Counted from the first letter of the stretch, positions 33,888-46,078 are shown. The stretch: 64,000 bases of DNA from Mortierella sp. BCC40632 (GCA_011634665.1 WAEK01000015.1:227001-291000), one strand, 5' to 3'. A program made the numbers and translations. Notes: generated by a model from the sequence alone, not told the origin.

Positions 33888-36493
33888 CTAAATCTCCTGG
33901 ACATAGTTGCCTTGAAAATAAAAAAAGAAAAAGGTCGGTTAGACTTTGTTCCTTGCGTTCTTTTCAAAACCGAAACCATTTTTGGGCTAGTGTCGAGCTT
34001 AATATATTTACCTGGGAAGAGGCCCTGACGTCCATTCAACTTTCCAGTCCACCAATCTTCCGTGCTGGATGTACGCTCAACCAACTCAATTCGATCATCC
34101 TTCTTGAAGCTCAAGTCTCCATCTTGTTGGGCGTCATAGTCATAAAGAGCCACCACCATCTTAACTCCTAGTCTCCTTGGGACTGGTGGAGGAGGAGGCT
34201 TCTTGTTCGCCAGGTGAGACTTTCCTGCCTGAAGAGCGGCTCCTGCGGCTGTTACGGCTACAGCCCCCATCACTCCGGTGCTGAATGGGCTGAGATGGAC
34301 GTGAACATTAGGTCCATTATGACCTCCTTGGGCTGGAGCCGGTGCTGGGGCTGGAGCAGGGGCTGAAACGGCAGAAGGTGAAGAATATGCTGGCGGAGGC
34401 GCGTGTTCCTGTTGAGTTCTTCCGCCGGCTTGCCATGGCTTTAGAGTAGAGGCCGCTTGCCAAGGTTTGGCGCCTGGTACGGGTGCAGGCGCAGGCGGCG
34501 TAGATGCAGCAGATGTCATACCTCCAGTAGCTCTAGTTTGCCAGGGTTTAGGTGCGGTGACTGGAGGTGGAGAAGTAGCAGCTTGCCATGGCTTTGGGGC
34601 CGTGGGTTTTTGCCATGGTTTAGCTGCGGGAACGGGTGGAGAATAACTGGATGCCTCTCCCATAGTCGGGCTAGAATGAGTGGGCGGACTACCTTCCTCA
34701 TTTCCTGCTCGGCCATATTTGCTAACATAGGCTAGGTTGATATGTTAGATGTAAAATTGTAAAAGACCAAATCAATGCTCGTGTCTTTTTCTTCTTCCTT
34801 TGAATAAAAGAGAAAAAATGTGGAGTAGAGGATAGAGAGCACAACATACAGGAGGCAATTGCTTTCTTAGTGATAATCTCGACAGCCTCAAGAGTAGGTG
34901 TAATATCCTGCTTGCGAGCCTCATATCCACGGACAACATCCATTGAAAGGTCGTGATATCCACTTCTTGCCAGGGGGTCCAGTCGATCCAAGAGAATGTT
35001 GAAAACTCGAAGTTGCAAAAAGTAGAACGAGTAAAAGATTGGTTCAATCAATTGTGCCCGCAAGTAAAAGTATCCCGGTAGTTCCTCCTTTAGCATGTTG
35101 TTCAATCCTTCGTAGTCTGCTGTAGCAACTTCCAGCTGTGACTCGAGCTAAATGCGTAGAGAGATTAATAATAATTAAAAAAGTGTTAATGGACTAGTCT
35201 AGTATTTTTTCCCTGTTCTCCAAGCTCAATGCAGCGATATTGCAGAGACAAAGGCAAAGCGAATCCATACGAGAAAGATCCTTACCTTGAAGATTTGTTT
35301 CTCGTCACTAAGAGTCCTATCCTTCTTTTCCTTGAGTTTCCTCAGTGAGATCCGGAAGCGATCGTAATCCAGCAGTTTATGGTCACGTTTGTTGATCGTC
35401 TTTCGAATCATCTTCATGAGATTCTGCATCTCTGCCAACGGACGGACCACAGTGCCTTCGAGTTTGTCCTGTTCATGTCGTAGTTATGGGTGGTGTTGAG
35501 TGAGTTGGTAGCTGTTTAGATAGGATCACAGACAGCAGCAAGGGGGGAGAGAAGAAGAAGAAGCAGCAGCAAGAGAGCAAATAGAGCAACATACAATTTC
35601 CGGGAGGAGAAGATCTCTGATCTCACGCATCACCGCCTGATAGTCGTCTACGGCCTGAAGTGACTCGGGTGCAGTCTGGGCGCGACGAGGTGTGACTTCA
35701 CCAGAAGGTTCGCCCAGGGACGGATCGTAGATCTCTGCGAGAACAATACCAAACTCGGCCTGGTGATTTAACAGAGCTGTGGAGATATTAAATGAAGCGG
35801 TTTAGGAAAAGCGGAAACAAGGTTATGATTGATGTCTTTCATCTCTAACAGAGCAGAAAAAAAGGCCTTTCTCTCTTTTCTCTCTCTCTCTCTCTCTCTC
35901 TCCTCCCTTCCCAAACGAGGAGAATCTTCCAAAGAATACGATGCTGGACGGTTGACAAACAAAGGGGCGCGCACCTACCAGTGATGCTATCGCGGTACTT
36001 GCACACATCAGTCAGAAGTGACGATGTGGTTTTTTCGCTAGCCGTAAACTTGTTGTTCAGCTCTTTGAACTCATAATCGGTAGTTTCTGTGTTTTCCAAG
36101 AAGTATGTTGATAGAAGAATGAGAGAAGTGCCAAGTAGATGTTAGGAAGTGTCAGAAGATAAAATCGAGGGCTCATGGGCCTAGTTCCAACATCTCAAGC
36201 GACCAAAAACAGAATGGGACAGTGTAGAGTTGATGGCCTGCCTTCACGAATGCCGGTCTTGGTCGAAAGAGTGTGGGGGAGGCGAGATACTGCCTTGGTG
36301 AGGCCCTTCCTAGGAAAGGAAAGTATGAACCAATGAGGACAGAGGAGGTGAGCATAATGAGACTATGGCTTGCGAGGTCTGCGAAGGATGATGACTGTGA
36401 AGATGGGCAGTGGGCGACAAGATGTGGCGGTCATGAGGGGAGGGGACGGTGTGGAGGCAGCAGTGCCATTCTGAGAGATGCATACCAGCTCAT
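33888..36493 (-). CDS. BAR-SH3 protein, Rvs167/Hob1 (amphiphysin) family
   Basis: Minus-strand exons 36486-36493, 36242-36309, 35979-36086, 35595-35776, 35286-35468, 34850-35147, 34012-34731 and 33888-33910 join to 1590 nt (529 aa). The first coding exon has only 8 nt and gives MSWKGLTKAVSRLPHTL after splicing, the standard family start. The BAR domain spans about 1-250 (ALLNHQAEFG, KRDHKLLDYDRFR, YEGLNNMLKEELPGYF, SFYFLQLRVFNILL). A Pro/Ala-rich linker with five KPWQ motifs follows. The SH3 domain is C-terminal (ALYDYDAQQDGDLSF, WWTGKLNGRQGLFPGNYVQ, written in part). The protein should bend plasma membrane at endocytic sites and bind actin-patch partners. The second intron fits best with a GC donor (G|GCAGG at 36241); a GT donor six bases upstream would delete two residues. 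Confidence 0.94.
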
Positions 36494-37983
36494 GGCAGGA
36501 TTTGGATAGAAAGATTGGGTACAGAGGAAGCAGCCGAGGATGATGGCGCTGATGGTGATGGGAAAGGGATGGATGCGATGAGAAAAGAAAAGAAAGAAAG
36601 AGAATGAGGAGAGCGGCAATTCTGATGGCGCTGGATTAGATGAGAGCACACGCGGCGGAAGCCAGAGTGGCCGACCGAGGGCGTGAGCACGGAGCCGCAT
36701 TTGCCACTACAGACAACAGGCACACTGTTGGTCGGTCGTGGTTTTTATTTCGTCCAGAATGTGCTGCGGCGGCCAGAGCCCTGTGGGCCGACTTGACTTG
36801 CTCGAGTGATCCTCAACAAGGTCATTGCTAATGTCATTGTTGCTATCTACCACCATCTATTAGTTTGTATAGATGCCCCAGCAACTCTTGTCCCCAGGGG
36901 CAGAACCGCGTAAAGAAAAGAAAGAAAAAAAAATTCGCGAGCGCTCTTTTGGGCGAGGCTGACATGCACTCTTTTAAATACAAAAATGCACGTCGTTCAC
37001 ACCACAGACATCTTTACCAAGAGTAACAGAGTCAAACAAATTGTCCTTGGTGACAGACGTGCGACAGGGCAACAAACCCTCTGAGTTTTTAGACTTTACT
37101 TTCTCTATTTTGAAGGATGAGCCCAGGGCTAGGGCAAACAGCCAGATCTTTTGATTCCTTGGTCTCGCGAATCGCTATCTCCCAGTTCGAAAAGTCAAAT
37201 GGCAAGGGGCTTACAAATTCCTTCGCTATTTCTTTCTTTGGCTAAAGGTAAAAAGTGTATGCTCATGGAAGACACAAAGAGAGGTGGGTGGTTGAGTAGG
37301 CATTTTTTTTTTTTTTTTTTGGCTGAACAAACAAAGAAGGCGACTCTGAACAGCTTCCTGATCTCTCAATGGCATCTAGGGTTCATTTGAACTAGGAGAG
37401 TAGAGTCCGGCATGAAGCCACCGAAAGAAACACAGACGCGAAAGGATGCTGTCACTCGTGAGAAAGGATTTTTATTTAGGACCGAGGTTCTAGGCGTAGT
37501 GGTTCCGTACGAGTTTCCAACAAACATGGAAAGCCGTTGGTACCAAACGAATCAGCCCTAGTGAGAGTGACCTCTGCGCAAAAATTCTAGAAAAATAGCT
37601 ATGAGCGCATGGAGCAGGATCAATTGTCTATTCATTTTTTTCCGGCGGTGTTCATCAGATAAGTGTACCTTTCTGAAGAGAAAGGTGCTCCACGACGAAA
37701 TCCGCGCAACAGCGCTTGGGATACGACGCGTGGTAGACTACAGATCCGGAAGGCAACGGAAAGAGTACGTGATCACACACAGAGTCTTTTCAACGTTTTG
37801 AGAGCCAGCTCTCTGGTGGGGAGGGGGACTGTTTCCAACCCCAAAGTCAAGCGCGCGCATAAAAGAGGTCGCGTTTGTGGATCTTTTCCTCTTTGCTTCT
37901 TGCTTTTGTCTTGCAACGCACTGCTTCTCACAACCCTTTCACACACAGCACTCTCACCTTTACTCCACACCCACTGAACCACC
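36494..37983. promoter_or_regulatory. Divergent intergenic region, BAR-SH3 and peroxiredoxin
   Basis: About 1.5 kb between two start codons facing away. It should contain both promoters. A CATAAAAG lies at 37858-37865. A T-run lies at 37302-37320. Open frames here lack motifs and are short. Confidence 0.5.
37858..37865 (+). promoter_or_regulatory. TATA-like box of the peroxiredoxin gene
   Basis: CATAAAAG lies 119 nt upstream of the ATG at 37984, preceded by GCGCGCG. Confidence 0.45.
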
Positions 37984-39386
37984 ATGTCTCAGCCTCAGGT
38001 AATTACGTTTCCATCGACATGAGCATGGCAATGGCGGCTCCTCAACATTCCATGTCTGCGCAAGATGGAGACTCTTTCTCACTCGCCTACCTTTTTATTT
38101 CTGCGCTCTTATGCTTCCTCCACACAATTCCACTGCGAATATCCAGATCCAAGTCGGCGATACCCTCCCCGCCGTTAACCTCAAGTACTGGTAAGTTGCA
38201 CCCTTTGGCAACACGCATCATGAAGGAAGAAGGAAAAGAAGCGGAAAGAAAAAGAAGAAAAAATCGCGGGCAACATCTATCATACCATACTAATGATCTT
38301 AAACACCCTCTTTTTTTCGTGCTCTGTTACCATTTGGCGTGGCCACTGCGCTAACATATCCCTTCATTTCATGGGAATGAACTTGGAATCAGCCCCTTTG
38401 ATCCCGCTCTTGAGCACGCCTGCGGTATTCCCCAGGCTTTGAGCACCGAGTCGTTCAAGAACAAGAAGGTCGTCATCTTTGGTGTCCCCGGTGCCTTCAC
38501 CCCTACCTGCAACAACACGCATTTGCCCGAGTAAGTTAAGCACCCAGTTCTCTTTCTGCCCCATGAGAAAAAAAAAATCTAGTCCCCAGTCTTGCTCTTC
38601 TCACACCCAAAAATTTCCCTTGTGTCTCACGGTTGGTTCTCTTTCTCACTCCCTTTACTCCTTTACTTTCTTTCCTTCCACAAAAAATAGCTTTTACAAA
38701 AAGTACCAGGAGCTCGCTAACAAGGGTGTTGATCAGGTCATCTGTCTCAGCACCAACGATGCCTTGTAAGCAACCTCGCACTCTTCCAACAAATCTATGC
38801 GACTCTTCTTGAGTAGTCTCGTCTTCTGTCGAATGTGAGGAGGGAAAAAAAAAAAAAAAGGCAGTCCAATGTAAATCTCTGACAATATCGCGTATTTCTA
38901 ATCTTTGCTCATGTGTAGCGCCATGGATGCTTGGGGCAAGTGGACCAAGACTGGCGACAAGATCATCATGGCCGCTGATGGCAACAGCGAGTTTGTCCGC
39001 GCCACTGGTCTCTCTCAGGGTACGTAAATGGAGATGAAAACCCTCTCCCAAATCTTACTCTCCAATCCACTGCTTTCTCCTAACAATTTTCATTCCCCAT
39101 TGGATATGTAGATTTGCTCAACTTCGGTATGGGTGTTGGACGCTCCAAGCGTTTTGCCCTTATTGCCGATAATCTCAAAGTCACCTACATCGGTGTCGAG
39201 TCTGGGTAAGCGATAAGAATAACTGGGCTGCATTCATTGTCATCGTCCTCTTTTTTTTTTTTTTCAGAAATAACCTTTTTTGACCAACGTTCTAATCTCT
39301 CGCCTTCATCCTCTTACTCCCCTCTATCCCCCACTAGCCCCGGTGTCTCAGTCTCTGGTGTCGATGCCGTGTTGGCTGCTTTGTAA
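37984..39386 (+). CDS. Prx5-type peroxiredoxin (thioredoxin-dependent peroxidase)
   Basis: Seven exons (37984-37998, 38147-38190, 38393-38530, 38691-38765, 38919-39019, 39112-39205, 39338-39386) join to 516 nt (171 aa), normal for the atypical Prx5/AHP1 family. The peroxidatic Cys is about residue 59 in PGAFTPTCNNTHLP. Other hallmarks are IQVGDTLPAVNL, GVDQVICLSTNDAFAMDAWGK (shown here as STNDAFAMDAWG), FALIADNLKV and SGVDAVLAAL. It reduces H2O2 and alkyl hydroperoxides using thioredoxin; Cys20 and Cys30 are candidate resolving residues. There is no targeting peptide, so it is probably cytosolic. The gene is unusually intron-dense: six introns in a half-kilobase CDS. Codon use is strongly C-ending, suggesting high expression. 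Confidence 0.96.
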
Positions 39387-39498
39387 ATATCGCGACTGTG
39401 TTAGCTACTTGGCACAATGGCCCACTATCTCTAGTTCATCCCATACACACCCACGCTTGTAACATTTGATTACAGTCGTTGCTAAGAAAATGAGGACA

Positions 39499-39504
39499 AA
39501 TAAA
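39499..39504 (+). terminator. AATAAA polyadenylation signal of the peroxiredoxin gene
   Basis: AATAAA lies 113 nt after the stop and is followed by a GTTT-rich stretch. The convergent cyclin gene's stop codon is only about 46 nt further on, so the two transcripts probably overlap at their 3' ends. Confidence 0.55.
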
Positions 39505-39549
39505 ATACACTGTAGTTTTTTGAAATGTTTGTTTGTTTTTGTTTGTTTT

Positions 39550-41088
39550 TTAGTGTGCGTAAAAATGGCATAGCTCCTGGACAACCTTTCTAACTTCGTC
39601 TACGATGGTCATCGGTTGCTGAGGCGATTCCACTATGGGACTAGAGTGAGAAGCCCCTCCTGAAGATCCTGAGGCGGATGAATGATTAGAAAGAAGTGGG
39701 GGTTGTGTCTGATCTTTGGAGAGGGTTCCATTCACACCTTCCGACGGATAGACCGATGCCCCATCGCCTATTGCGGAGGTCGATGTTGTCTTTGTAGAGC
39801 CACCTGCAGAGGGTCGAGGACTGGAGACAAAAAGACTGTTTGTCCCAGTATTGAGACCCATGATACCATTGACACCAGGGACAGTTCCACCAATGCCCAT
39901 CAAGCTAGATCCACCTCCACTCGAGCCCATGGCCCCGGACATCCCATATCCACTGGAGGGGTGGTGTCCAAATCCGGCGGCAATCATCGGTCGACCCCAA
40001 GCAAAACACCACTCTTCGAAAGGTAAGGGAAGTTCTAGACCAGCGGATCGGACAGCGAGATAGATCGACCCCATCGCCAACGCACGACTCGAAGTGTTGA
40101 GTGCAATGTTAGATGAGCAGAGTGCGTCAATACAGAAGGTGATTGAGATCTGAACCAGAGCAGATAGGGTTGGATGAATGCCTGGATGAGCCGCTGTGCT
40201 CGACATGGAAGGTGGTCCAGAAGCAGACGAAGAGGAAGAGGAAGGAGTTCCATACTTGTCTGGGGAAGAAGAGGAGCTGGACGTATAGTGTTGCCCGTGT
40301 GAACTCGACTGCTGCTGCAACGCTGGCAAGAAGACATCGAAGTTGGATGCGCTTGGATAGAGCTGGGCAGCCTCGTCGTCCGTCGGATCAAACACCATGC
40401 CCATACCCTTGAATATCCGGAGTACATCGCTGAAGGGAAGAGAGACATCCAAATCAAACTGCAGGATGCGAAGAAGCATCAGTTCTGTTGTCAAGAGCGA
40501 GTCTCGAATATGCCAATAGGTTGCTGCAGTGGGCGGTGGTGGTAGAGGTGTAGTCGACATAGTCGACGCTGTACCTGGTGCTGTCGAAGATGTGGATGGA
40601 TTGACGCCTGATCCGGACGACTGTTTTGAATCTACGCCGGCCAAGGCCGATTCATCATCGCTGGGCTTGGTCGACAGAGAGAGCGCTGGTTGTGCAGGAT
40701 TCATAACTCGATAGGTGACATTGACCAGATCCCGGACCTTTCGACCAACTTCTGTACATTTAGAGGCGAGGTGTAAGCATGCCGTTGCAAAAAGCTTGAA
40801 GTTGCAAGAGGAAACGTTGGTGAATCATTAGAAAGGCTCATGACAAGATTGAGTTTCCACGATAGAAAATATAAAATAAAACAAAAACAACAACTTCCTC
40901 CTGTGTTCGCACGTTAGGAAAATCTGCGATCCAGATAGGTTGACCTACATATTCGTCTGCTTTTGTTGCTTCATTGTCCCGCTCTCCACGCTTATAAGCT
41001 TGGTGAAGGTAAGCTCGATACTTATGGTAATAAATTAAAGAAGTTCCAATAGTTGTCGGAGGACTAGCAGAAGAAAAAAAAAAAAAAA

Positions 41089-41119
<31 letters not shown>

Positions 41120-42161
41120 TTACCATCACAGTTACTTAGCCTGGATGACATTTGAACAAGCAAACTTGTTGACATCGACAGTTTTGAAATACATTAATAT
41201 TTATAAAAACATCATGTCCAACTTACAACTGCAGAATCTCACCAGCAATACGGATGAGCTCAATAGCATGGATCGCCTTCTGTCCTTTAGAACCAGCGCC
41301 TCGATGTGCTCCCGTTGCCGAGCCAGGCACAGGTGTGGGTGGAGATGTCGTCCTATTTGCCTGCGAGCCTGCGCTGCCAGGATTTGTGACACCTCCTGTG
41401 CTCTTCCGGTGGTGATGTTGAGTAATGGGTTGTTGATATTGGTTCTGGTTACTATTGCCACTATTGATATGCCCGTTGGCCGCCGATTTGACAGCAGACC
41501 CATCCACTGATGCTGATACTGATGCTGCTGCAGTAGTCGCTGCTGGCGCCGTTGCAGCCGAGAGAGCGTTTCCAAAGATAATATTGGCAAGATCAGGCCC
41601 CGGCATCTGAACCTGCTGCGGTTGTTGGGCGGTGACCGAAGGAAGAGCTGGGATAGAAGACTGGACCATGCTTAGGATTTGTTCCACCTTATCCAACGAT
41701 GGCTGTGATGACGATGACGAGCTCTCCTGCATATGTATTGAGTGCGAGCCTCGTGAGGACTGTGCCCCGTTCGCTTGCGTCTGTCCCAACACTGGTTGCT
41801 TTCGTGGCTGTCCATGGTCAGATGGATGCTGCTCTTGTTGTTGCCGTTGCTGATGCCGTTGACGCTCCTGTTGTCGTTTTTGCTGGAGCTGATGATAATC
41901 ATCGAGAGTGATGTGACCAGCTCCCGAGACTCGTTTTGATTCGGAACCATGGCTGTTGCTTGTCAATGATTTGGAGGTGGCCGATGCAGAGTCGGCAAGG
42001 GATGCATTATCCTTAGTGGAAAGTGGCCTCTTGGAAGCTGAGGAGGATGAGGATGGTGTTGGATCAACGCCCGCGGATGTCGACATGGTTACATCCTTTG
42101 ATCCTGATGAAGAACCAAGGCTGAGAATCTGAGTAGAGGTAGAGGTCGGGTCCATGTCCAT
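39550..42161 (-). CDS. Cyclin with long disordered tails (cyclin Q/L-like)
   Basis: Minus-strand exons 41227-42161, 40949-41063 and 39550-40794 join to 2295 nt (764 aa). The cyclin box starts near residue 295 (IHAIELIRIAGEILQF) and continues through TTIGTSLIYYHKYRAYLHQ, LFATACLHLASKCTEVGRK, VRDLVNVTYRVMNP and WHIRDSLLTTELMLLRILQF, then LALNTSSRALAMGSIYLAVR (in part) in the second fold. The RDLVNV and ELMLLR-LQF pattern is shared by cyclin Q (FAM58), L and K, which partner CDK10/11/12-type kinases in transcription or splicing. The first 290 residues are Ser/Gln/His-rich and disordered, and a Ser/Gly-rich block interrupts the C-terminal half, so it is about three times longer than animal cyclin Q. 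The exact subfamily is uncertain. Confidence 0.85.
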
Positions 42162-42899
42162 AGTTATGTAACTCCCGGGGTCAGTTGAGGTAGACAGGTT
42201 GATTCTCAGGAACGATTATCCGCTTTAGACTTGGTCTAGAGGAGAGAAGGTAAAGGAGGTGTCCTGCGGATGCCTGTTGGATGAAGGAATGAATGCAAAG
42301 TACGAAAAGGAACAGAAAGAAAGAAAGAGAGGGAGAGAAAGAAAGAGGACGGGCGATCTCCCTTTTCATCGCAATACTCTACTGCTCAGAGACTCTGCCC
42401 CACACACCCAAGAGAGCGAGACTGCGTATATCATGAATGGCTGCCTGCCCACTGCCCATTGGTAATTCAATTAGAGAGATCCACAGGGCAAAGGGCGCGA
42501 GGGCCTATTTACCGCGTGCATATGTTGCACGCTCGAGTATTGTTCATGTGGACATGGTCCACAGGTCCACAGCACAAAGCTTCAACCCCCTCAAGATCTC
42601 TGCTGTTGTCAGTATCCAGCTTCATCCACACGATACATAAGCCCTATCTTTCCACCACCAAACGCACCCTTGCTGTAAGTGGTGTGTAGAGGTGGAGACG
42701 ATTCATTCTCCCTTAGGGCTTTGTTTTTTTTTTTTTTTTAAAAAAAAAAAGAAAAAAAAAATAGGCGCCTTTGTGCTCGCTTGCGCATTCCCCATCCTTA
42801 ATTAGCATTGCCATCATAGGACTTTCACGTCTACACCCTCCACATCAAGTGTCTTTAATCTTCATTGGTATATCAGCGTGTTCTGAACTTTTGACCTCT
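42162..42899. promoter_or_regulatory. Intergenic: cyclin promoter and hydrolase 3' flank
   Basis: 738 bp. The left part should be the cyclin promoter and leader; a poly-T/poly-A pair (42724-42762) could form a hairpin. No gene is supported. Confidence 0.5.
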
Positions 42900-44674
42900 T
42901 CAGAGCTTGGACAAGAACTTCTGTCCACCGCCCAACTTTCCAATCCTCTCTTTCCACTCGGGCACCGCATCTTCTTCCAACGGCCTTCGCTCACCCTTTG
43001 TATCGATTCTCTCAAACCTCTTGTTGGGAACTCCAGCTCCTCCTTTTGTAACATTGCGGATGAATTGGCCAGATTCTTGGAGAGAATGTCTTGCACTGGG
43101 AAGGAAGCCAAACATTTGGAAGACATGAGGCATGTCATCGTAGACCAAGAGTTGAACACTGGATGGTACATCAGTATGCTTCTTTGCAAAAACGATGGCC
43201 TCGTCCCGGAGCAATTCTCCGTCGCCTGCGATCTAAAGGATGTCGTTGCAAAAGATAGGTGAGGACACGTCGCTGACTAGATACTTGCGTAAATACTTCA
43301 AGCCTGACTCTTTCCCAAAAGGGCATGCATAGAGAATGCCTTACAATTAGAATGGGGCAGATTCCTTCAAGGTTGTTTTCGAGAATAGGACTGACATATT
43401 TGCAAGTTAGAAGAGCATTGTTAGCATAGAGTTGGATAGAGGGAAGATCCTTATGAAGGATCAAGTCGGTGCCATCGCCTTCCTGTGTCGCCAGCAACTT
43501 GGCTAGGTTCTTGAGCGAAGCTTTGCCACTTTGCGCAAAGCCCTTATTCGGCAAATAGTCAGTGCCTGGATTGGACAGGATGGAGGGCATCGAGTGCAGG
43601 AGATCAATCCTATTAACAGTGGTATGGATACATCTCCATTGTCAGTATGTGTTCAATGGCAAGAGTGATTGTTTCTGATCCGATAGGATGAGCAAAGTAT
43701 CTCAATACCATGGGCTCCAGCCGATAATTCCCGCAGGCATCGGGAGTCCAGAGTCACGAATTGCTAGCATTGTTGCAAATGTCAATCCTAGGAGAAAGAG
43801 TGTCTAATTGTGAGAAAGAAACCGAGGCGAATGGCAGTTGAGAACCCTCAACAATACTCAGTCTAGAGAATTCAGCATACCTCCTCCTGCAGAATCACCC
43901 ATGATCACCAAATTCTTGGGGTCGACAGGGGCGAACCCTGCATCGGCTGGGGGATCCAGCAAATAAAGGTAACCAGCCAGTGCGTCATGGATTGCTGCAG
44001 GGAAGGGCGAAGTCGGTGCCAGTCTATAATCCAATGCTAGCGCCATTGATCAAAGCCCAACAAGAAACTCAATTAGAAAGAAAGCATAGGCCAACTAGAG
44101 TAAGGGGCAAAGCGCACAAGTTGCAAACCGGCCACTTACAAAACACTTTGGCTCCGCCCAAGCGGGCCATGCCCCACGAAGCCCACCGATGGGTTCGGAC
44201 ACTACAGTAGGCATATCCTCCTCCGTGGAGATAGTAGACTGTCCGACCTTCTGCATACTTGTCGTCCTTGACTTTTGTCTCGGTCCACTCGGCCTTGAGC
44301 GGTTTCTCTGCTCTCGGGTCATTTTTCCAGTCCCAGCCGAGCTGAACCGAGTCCAAGCCCTGAGCTACAAGGAGGCCGTTGACGTGGACAGCGGCCTTGT
44401 CCCTAAAAGTATTTGGGACCTGACACTCGGAAGCGATGGCGCCAGGGTGAACGGGTGCATACTTGTCATTGAGGCGAGAGAGGGCGACACCCTTGGCATG
44501 AGGACTGTCAATGATGTTGCTGGCAATAGCACGCGACATGGTCATGAGAATGTTGAATTTAAGGTCCCATGAGGGCATTGGTGGGCCATAGGTGTAGTGG
44601 CTGACCGTGGTTCCGATGAGCCGTGGAGCTTGTGGCAGGACGTAGTTCCAGAAGAGAGCGGCCTGGTCGGACAT
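42900..44674 (-). CDS. Alpha/beta hydrolase of the HSL (hormone-sensitive lipase) type
   Basis: Minus-strand exons 44140-44674, 43881-44036, 43709-43787, 43345-43609 and 42900-43232 join to 1368 nt (455 aa). The oxyanion HGGGY is near residue 150, the nucleophile elbow GDSAGGG near 225, and the triad His probably in DDMPHVFQ near 380 with the Asp in AGDGELLRDE. DYRLAPTSPFPAA between them is a classic HSL block. Members hydrolyse esters of short or medium acyl chains or steroids; no signal peptide is evident, so it is probably cytosolic or lipid-droplet associated. A frame with MALALDYRLAP would start in the intron and is rejected. Substrate is unknown. Confidence 0.93.
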
Positions 44675-44986
44675 TGTGGATAGGAGGGAGGATCAGTGGA
44701 GTGGAGAGTGGAGAGTGAAGAGTGAAGAGTGGAGAGGGATGGTGGCGAATATGAAGGAGAAGGAAGAAGAGAAACAGGAAACGGGCCGCAAAAGGGGCTC
44801 TTCTGTCCGAGGCAAAGAGGAATCATTTGCGGTCAAACAAGGTAAGTGATGTGATCGGAGGGAAAAAGAGTAGGCCGGGCCGTGTGTGCCCAGGCTGTTG
44901 TGCCTAGCTAGAAGGATGTCTTCGCGCTTGTTCGGTTCAGAGACGCATTAGGGCAGTGATTTATCTTAATCCTCTCTTTTCCATCC

Positions 44987-45066
<80 letters not shown>

Positions 45067-45084
45067 ATCTCTCTCTCTCTATCT

Positions 45085-45133
<49 letters not shown>

Positions 45134-45288
45134 CTCCATCGGCTCGATCACCCGCAGTCAACGCCATTTCTCGCCGCCACATCTGTAGGGAGGACAAACC
45201 TATTTTTTATTATTTACATTGGCCCCCGGAGCACATATTTCTAACTCTTGTTAGTATGTGCACCACTTAGCATTTTGAGAATGCTTCT
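44675..45288. other. Intergenic with long CT microsatellite
   Basis: This holds the hydrolase promoter (44675-44980), the CT microsatellite and the 3' flank of the CsbD-like gene. No gene is supported; the open frame of alternating Arg-Glu on the minus strand is repeat translation. Confidence 0.6.
44990..45132. repeat. (CT)n microsatellite, about 143 bp
   Basis: Uninterrupted CT for about 70 bp, a few TAT interruptions, then a second block. It is the longest simple repeat in the window. Confidence 0.97.
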
Positions 45289-45675
45289 TTAGTTCATAGC
45301 GCGGCGAGCATCGCCAGAGGCCTCTTGAATCTTTCCTTCGGCCTCGAGTTTGTGGTCACCAGTTGCGGCACCGTAGGTGGCCTTGGCACGACCAGTGAGG
45401 TTGTCTACCATTCCCTGGGTTTGCTGCTGGGCGTGTTCGGCTTGCGACTTAGCCTGGGCTCCAGCCTTCTGGGCAGCGCCTAATAGGTGGTAGGTATGGC
45501 AAGTGTTTTGGGATCGGGTAAGCAGGGAGTCTAGACGACATGCATTAGCAGCGACAATGATATCTATTCAGCACATACCTTCGGCGGCCATCTGCTCGCT
45601 GCCGACAGCCTTTCCAAGAGATTCCTTGGCGCCGCCCATGACAGAGTTGAAGGTGTTGGAGATTTTTTCAGCCAT
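45289..45675 (-). CDS. CsbD-like stress-response protein
   Basis: Two exons, 45579-45675 and 45289-45479, join to 288 nt (95 aa). The product starts MAEKISNTFNSVMGGAKESL and ends with NLTGRAKATYGAATGDHKLE and KIQEASGDARRAMN (in part), matching the CsbD fold, a small four-helix-type stress protein. It is rich in Ala, Gln, Gly and Lys with no membrane segment. In bacteria and fungi it is induced by general stress; biochemical role is unknown. Its upstream region on the minus strand carries CATAAAAGG (about 45801-45812) about 130 bp from the ATG. Highly biased codon use fits a strongly expressed gene. Too short and split to appear as a long single frame. Confidence 0.9.
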
Positions 45676-46078
45676 GATTAAGTAGGTGAGAGAAGGAGTT
45701 GTGTGGACTGTGTGGGTTGTGTGGGTTGTGTGGGTTGTGTAGCTCGTTAACTGGTGGTTGAAGAGAGGAGTAGAGGAATGGAGAATTGGCCCCAGTGGGG
45801 CCTTTTATGTGAAAAAAGGCGATTCTAGAGGACCCTCAAGGATGTTCCAACATTGATACATCCTGGTGGCTGGACTTTTTTACTTTTTTTTTACTGGAAA
45901 CCCAGAGTCGCGAGACAGCGCCTGTTTCTGTGAGAGAGAGAGAGAGTCACGTGCACTAGTCAAGACTGAACGTGTGTTTTCGTCCGGATCTTCCGCCGCC
46001 ACCCAAAAGCAGCCAGGCACTTGAGATTTTGGTTCGGCTTTCATCCATCCAAACCCGTAGTTGTAACCAGCAGGCACA
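45676..46078. promoter_or_regulatory. Divergent promoter region, CsbD-like and Mrp51
   Basis: 403 bp between start codons. It contains a GTGTGGGTT direct repeat (about 45700-45740, four copies) in the CsbD-like leader and a TATA-like element for that gene. No element for Mrp51 was recognised. Confidence 0.5.

Noticed and set aside
44961..45270. Arg-Glu or Ser-Leu repeat frames
   Set aside because: Direct translation of the CT microsatellite.
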